NCBI RefSeq assembly: GCF_004123805.1
Contig: NZ_RWJX01000022.1
Span: 1-59,859 of the forward strand
Source: Cellulomonas endophytica
GTDB lineage: Bacteria > Actinomycetota > Actinomycetes > Actinomycetales > Cellulomonadaceae
Length of the DNA stretch: 59,859 nt
Direction of reading: 5' to 3'
The notes under the pieces are model-generated. The model had not been told where the DNA came from. It saw only the letters and a program-made list of their open reading frames with translations, and did no database searches. Below are positions 57,447-59,859 of this stretch, one piece after another. A program made the translations under genes and the position numbers. Position 1 is the stretch's first letter; every line of letters begins with the position of its first letter.

Positions 57447-58211
57447 TCAGTGGCCCATGCCGAGGCCGCCGTCGACGGGCACGACGGCGCCGTTGACGTA
57501 GCCCGCGGCCGGCGAGGCGAGGAACTCCACCACGGCGGCCACCTCGTCGGGCTCGGCGAACCGGCCGGCGGGGATGGCGGCCCGGTAGGCGTCCTGGCGC
57601 TCCGTCGGCAGCGCCCGCGTCATGTCGGTGTCGATGAAGCCGGGCGCCACGACGTTGGCGGTGATGCCGCGGCCGCCGAGCTCGCGCGTGACGGACCGCG
57701 CCAGCCCGACGAGGCCGGCCTTGGAGGCGGCGTAGTTCACCTGCCCCGCCGAGCCGTACAGGCCGACGACGGAGGAGATGAGGACGATGCGGCCGCGGCG
57801 CAGCCGGATCATGCCCTTGCTGGCCCGGCGCACGCACCGGAAGGTGCCGGTGAGGTTGACGTCGAGCACGTCCTCGAAGTCCTCGTCGCTCATCCGCAGC
57901 AGGAGGCCGTCCTTGTTCGTGCCGGCGTTGGCGACGAGCACCTCCACGGGGCCGTGCTCCGCCTCGACCTGCGAGAAGGCCGCGTCGACGGACGCGGTGT
58001 CCCGCATGTCGCCGGTCACCCCGAGGACGCCGGCCGGCAGGTCGCCGGAGCGGTAGATGGTGGCGACGCGGTCCCCCGCGGCCACGAACCGCTCGGCGAT
58101 CGCACGACCGATGCCACGGTTCGCGCCGGTCACGAGGACGCTGCGCGGCGTGTGCGGGTGGGGACGGGCGGGGGCGGCGTCGTCGGTCACGGGGGCGTCG
58201 GTCGCGGGCAC
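57447..58211 (-). CDS. fabG: 3-oxoacyl-ACP reductase (MabA-like)
   Basis: This 254-aa short-chain dehydrogenase reduces 3-ketoacyl-ACP. VLVTGANRGIGRAIAERF is the NADPH site, the Asn in VLVANAGTNKDGLLLRM and the Ser-Tyr-Lys set is in ISSVVGLYGSAGQVNYAASKAGL. GFIDTDMTRALP and the C-terminal FLASPAAGYVNGAVVPVDGGLGMGH are standard. About 18 N-terminal residues are an unstructured tail. GTG 58211 is leaderless. First gene of the pair with fabI. Confidence 0.95.
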   Translation of the reverse strand: MPATDAPVTDDAAPARPHPHTPRSVLVTGANRGIGRAIAERFVAAGDRVATIYRSGDLPAGVLGVTGDMRDTASVDAAFSQVEAEHGPVEVLVANAGTNKDGLLLRMSDEDFEDVLDVNLTGTFRCVRRASKGMIRLRRGRIVLISSVVGLYGSAGQVNYAASKAGLVGLARSVTRELGGRGITANVVAPGFIDTDMTRALPTERQDAYRAAIPAGRFAEPDEVAAVVEFLASPAAGYVNGAVVPVDGGLGMGH

Positions 58212-58217
58212 CCGTCG

Positions 58218-58223
58218 ACGCTA
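58218..58223 (-). promoter_or_regulatory. -10 hexamer TAGCGT, leaderless start of fabG
   Basis: TAGCGT on the minus strand, 6 nt before GTG 58211. Confidence 0.55.
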
Positions 58224-58370
58224 GCCGACCGCCCCGGTGCGCCGGGTGGCGGGCCCGTCCGTGTCGTCGCACCCGGCGTTGTCGGACCTCCACAAGCGGC
58301 GCCGGGCGGTGGCGGCCCGGGGGACGCACCGCACGTCGGGCGGCACAGGGCGGTCTCAGTGCCCCCTGCC

Positions 58371-58376
58371 TAGGAT
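58371..58376 (+). promoter_or_regulatory. -10 hexamer TAGGAT, leaderless start of the DUF3099 gene
   Basis: TAGGAT, 6 nt (CGCGAG), then GTG 58383. Confidence 0.55.
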
Positions 58377-58382
58377 CGCGAG

Positions 58383-58718
58383 GTGAGCTCACGCAGCCAG
58401 GACCACGACGCCGGGGTGCAGTCCATCACCACCGCGGCCGAACCCCTCTCCGTCGACCTGGCCCGGCGCACGCGCCGCTACCTGTGGCAGATGAGCATCC
58501 GTGCCATCTCCTTCGTGCTGGCCGTCCTCACCTGGAACCACATCCCGGTGTGGGCCTCGGTCGGGCTGCTGATCGCCGCCGTCGTCCTGCCCTACGTCGC
58601 CGTGCTCCTGGCCAACGCGGGCCGCGAGCGCCCGCCGGGCGACGGCCCCGTGGCGGTCGACCCCCGCGGCATCGGCCCCGGTGCGGGCGTGCCCAGCGGC
58701 CTCGGGGGCCGCCCGTGA
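58383..58718 (+). CDS. DUF3099 small membrane protein
   Basis: This 111-aa protein has two helices near its middle (SIRAISFVLAVLTW and VWASVGLLIAAVVLPYVAVLLANAG) joined by a short turn with NHIP. SITTAAEPLSVDLARRTRRYLWQM is the conserved cytosolic start of the DUF3099 family, which is known only from actinobacteria. The function is unknown. The Pro/Gly-rich C-terminus overlaps the next gene's start (GTGA), so the next two genes are coupled to it. Confidence 0.85.
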   Translation: MSSRSQDHDAGVQSITTAAEPLSVDLARRTRRYLWQMSIRAISFVLAVLTWNHIPVWASVGLLIAAVVLPYVAVLLANAGRERPPGDGPVAVDPRGIGPGAGVPSGLGGRP

Positions 58719-59083
58719 CGGCCCTGCCCCCCGGGCAGGCGCACGGCACGACCGGCAGCACGCACGGGATGACGACCGGCAGCACGGGCGGGAGCACGGG
58801 CGGCGGCGCGGACGGCGGCACGGACGGCAGCACGGACGGCGGCGGGCCCGACGAGGACGCGCCCGCCCTGGTCTGCTCCGCCCGCGGGTGCCGCGAGGGG
58901 GCACACTGGGGTGTGCGCTGGAACAACCCTCGTCTGCACGCGCCCGCGCGGCGCAAGGTCTGGCTGGCCTGCCCGGAGCACCGCACCTCGCTCGAGGAGT
59001 ACCTCGCGGTGCGGGGCTTCTGGAAGGACACGCTGCCCGTCGCGGAGCTGCCGGAGGACGAGGGGCCGGGCGGCCCGCGGTGA
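58715..59083 (+). CDS. Small conserved Cys/His protein with Gly/Thr-rich tail
   Basis: This 122-aa protein has about 45 N-terminal residues of Gly/Ser/Thr/Asp repeats (TTGSTGGSTGGG-like). The conserved part, CSARGCREGAHWGVRWNNPRLHAPARRKVWLACPEHRTSLEEYLAVRGFW, has Cys, Cys, His, Cys and His spaced as in a small zinc domain. I recognise it as an actinobacterial family of unknown function found before SURF1. It overlaps both neighbours by GTGA. Confidence 0.75.
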   Translation: MTALPPGQAHGTTGSTHGMTTGSTGGSTGGGADGGTDGSTDGGGPDEDAPALVCSARGCREGAHWGVRWNNPRLHAPARRKVWLACPEHRTSLEEYLAVRGFWKDTLPVAELPEDEGPGGPR

Positions 59084-59859
59084 GCCCGGCGAGGCGCCGT
59101 GCCGCCGGCCTGGTGGCCCTCGCGCTCGTCCTCGCGGTGTCCTGCACGTTCCTCGGCCGGTGGCAGTGGCACCGGCACGAGGCCCGTTCCGCGGCGGTCG
59201 CCGTGGTCGAGCGCAACTGGCGGGCCGACCCCGTGCCCCTCGACGCGGTGCTCCGTCCGGGCCGGGCGCTGACGCCCGCGCAGGAGTGGCGGCGCGTGAC
59301 CGTGACCGGCACCTACGACGGCGCCTCGCCGGTCCTCCTGCGCAACCGCCCCGTCGACGGCACGCCCGCCTACCACGTCGTCGCCCCCTTCCGCGAGGAC
59401 GGCACGGGCGCGGTGCTCCTCGTCGACCGCGGCTGGGTCCGGGCGTCCACCGGCGCGGTGGCCGCGCCCGCCTCCCCCGCCGGGCCCGTGACCCTCACGG
59501 TGCGCCTGCGCCCGCTCGAGCCCGCGAGCGGCCGCGCCGCCCCGGCGGGCCAGGTCCAGGCCATCGCGCTCGACGAGGTGCTCGCCGCCGCGGGCACCGG
59601 GACCACGGGCGCGGGCGGCGGCACCCCCGCCTACGCCGCCTTCGGCAGCCGGGTCCAGGAGACGCCGGCCGCGGCGGGCACGCCGGCGGACCTGCCACCC
59701 CCCGACACGGACCTGGGCTCGCACCTGTCCTACGCGTTCCAGTGGTGGGTCTTCGCCGCCGGCGCGCTCGTCGCGTTCGGGGTGCTGGCGCGCCGCGAGC
59801 TGCTGGAGGAGCGGGTGCTGCTCGCGGAGCACGCGGAGGCCGGCGACGAGCCGCTGCCC
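59080..59859 (+). CDS. SURF1 family protein, 3' end outside the window
   Basis: This is the first 260 codons of a SURF1 family protein, a cytochrome c oxidase assembly factor in the membrane. GLVALALVLAVSCTFLGRWQW is the N-terminal helix with the family Trp/Gln motif; VTVTGTYDGASPVLLRNRPVDG, AYHVVAPF and VLLVDRGWVRA are the periplasmic-side signatures. SYAFQWWVFAAGALVAFGVLARREL is the second helix. The GTG at 59080 overlaps the preceding stop. No stop codon occurs before 59859. Confidence 0.9.
   Translation, partial: MSPARRRAAGLVALALVLAVSCTFLGRWQWHRHEARSAAVAVVERNWRADPVPLDAVLRPGRALTPAQEWRRVTVTGTYDGASPVLLRNRPVDGTPAYHVVAPFREDGTGAVLLVDRGWVRASTGAVAAPASPAGPVTLTVRLRPLEPASGRAAPAGQVQAIALDEVLAAAGTGTTGAGGGTPAYAAFGSRVQETPAAAGTPADLPPPDTDLGSHLSYAFQWWVFAAGALVAFGVLARRELLEERVLLAEHAEAGDEPLP

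Overview
The window is very GC-rich DNA with extreme G/C at third codon positions, many GTG starts and gene pairs overlapping by ATGA or GTGA. It encodes proteins typical of Actinobacteria: GlnE beside a GlnA2-type glutamine synthetase, polyphosphate glucokinase, an ImuA'/ImuB/DnaE2 cassette behind a LexA box, a GlgA/GlgC pair, a FabG-FabI pair of the MabA-InhA kind, and a DUF222/HNH (13E12-type) gene. I would place it in Micrococcales, perhaps near Cellulomonadaceae or Promicromonosporaceae, but the sequence alone does not fix the genus.

Layout. 1-14.7 kb is housekeeping: a gamma-glutamyltransferase-like protein, an AI-2E family transporter, glnE and glnA2 (minus), then nadE-panB-phosphodiesterase (plus, overlapping), a small SPOR protein, map-ppgK, and a TfoX-like protein. 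14.8-21.2 kb is an accessory island. The HNH end of a DUF222 gene (14.8-15.3 kb) and its N-terminal part (20.2-21.2 kb) lie on either side of about 5 kb of foreign DNA. That DNA holds a large Het-C/phospholipase C-fold plus PLAT protein of visibly lower GC, a broken IS3-type element and an intact IS256-type element. 21.6-22.5 kb holds a decayed transporter fragment, a small conserved gene and rnpB.

22.6-38.7 kb is again core-like: YaaA, a secreted gamma-glutamyltransferase, an overlapping four-gene operon (acidic protein, Nif3-like, zinc ribbon, histidine phosphatase), two peptidases, an epimerase-like protein, a fructosamine kinase-like protein, an alpha/beta hydrolase, a second AI-2E transporter, tRNA-Leu(GAG) with a strong terminator, and small genes. 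38.67-39.43 kb has no protein gene but carries two copies of a roughly 126-nt structured element in which every stem substitution is compensated. This is the best candidate for something undescribed. 39.4-46.3 kb is the SOS mutagenesis operon imuA'-imuB-dnaE2 (minus). 46.5-59.9 kb holds a YbaK-type deacylase, a TrmH-type methyltransferase, an SPFH-NfeD pair, an ABC ATPase, glgA/glgC, serB, a SixA-like phosphatase, fabG-fabI, a DUF3099 protein and a SURF1 protein cut by the window end.

About sixteen start codons sit 6-7 nt after a TAnnnT (or CAnnnT) hexamer, which points to widespread leaderless transcription. Functional themes are nitrogen control (glnE/glnA2), NAD and pantothenate synthesis, glycogen, fatty acid synthesis, inducible mutagenesis, and one island of transposons around a possible lipid-active effector.
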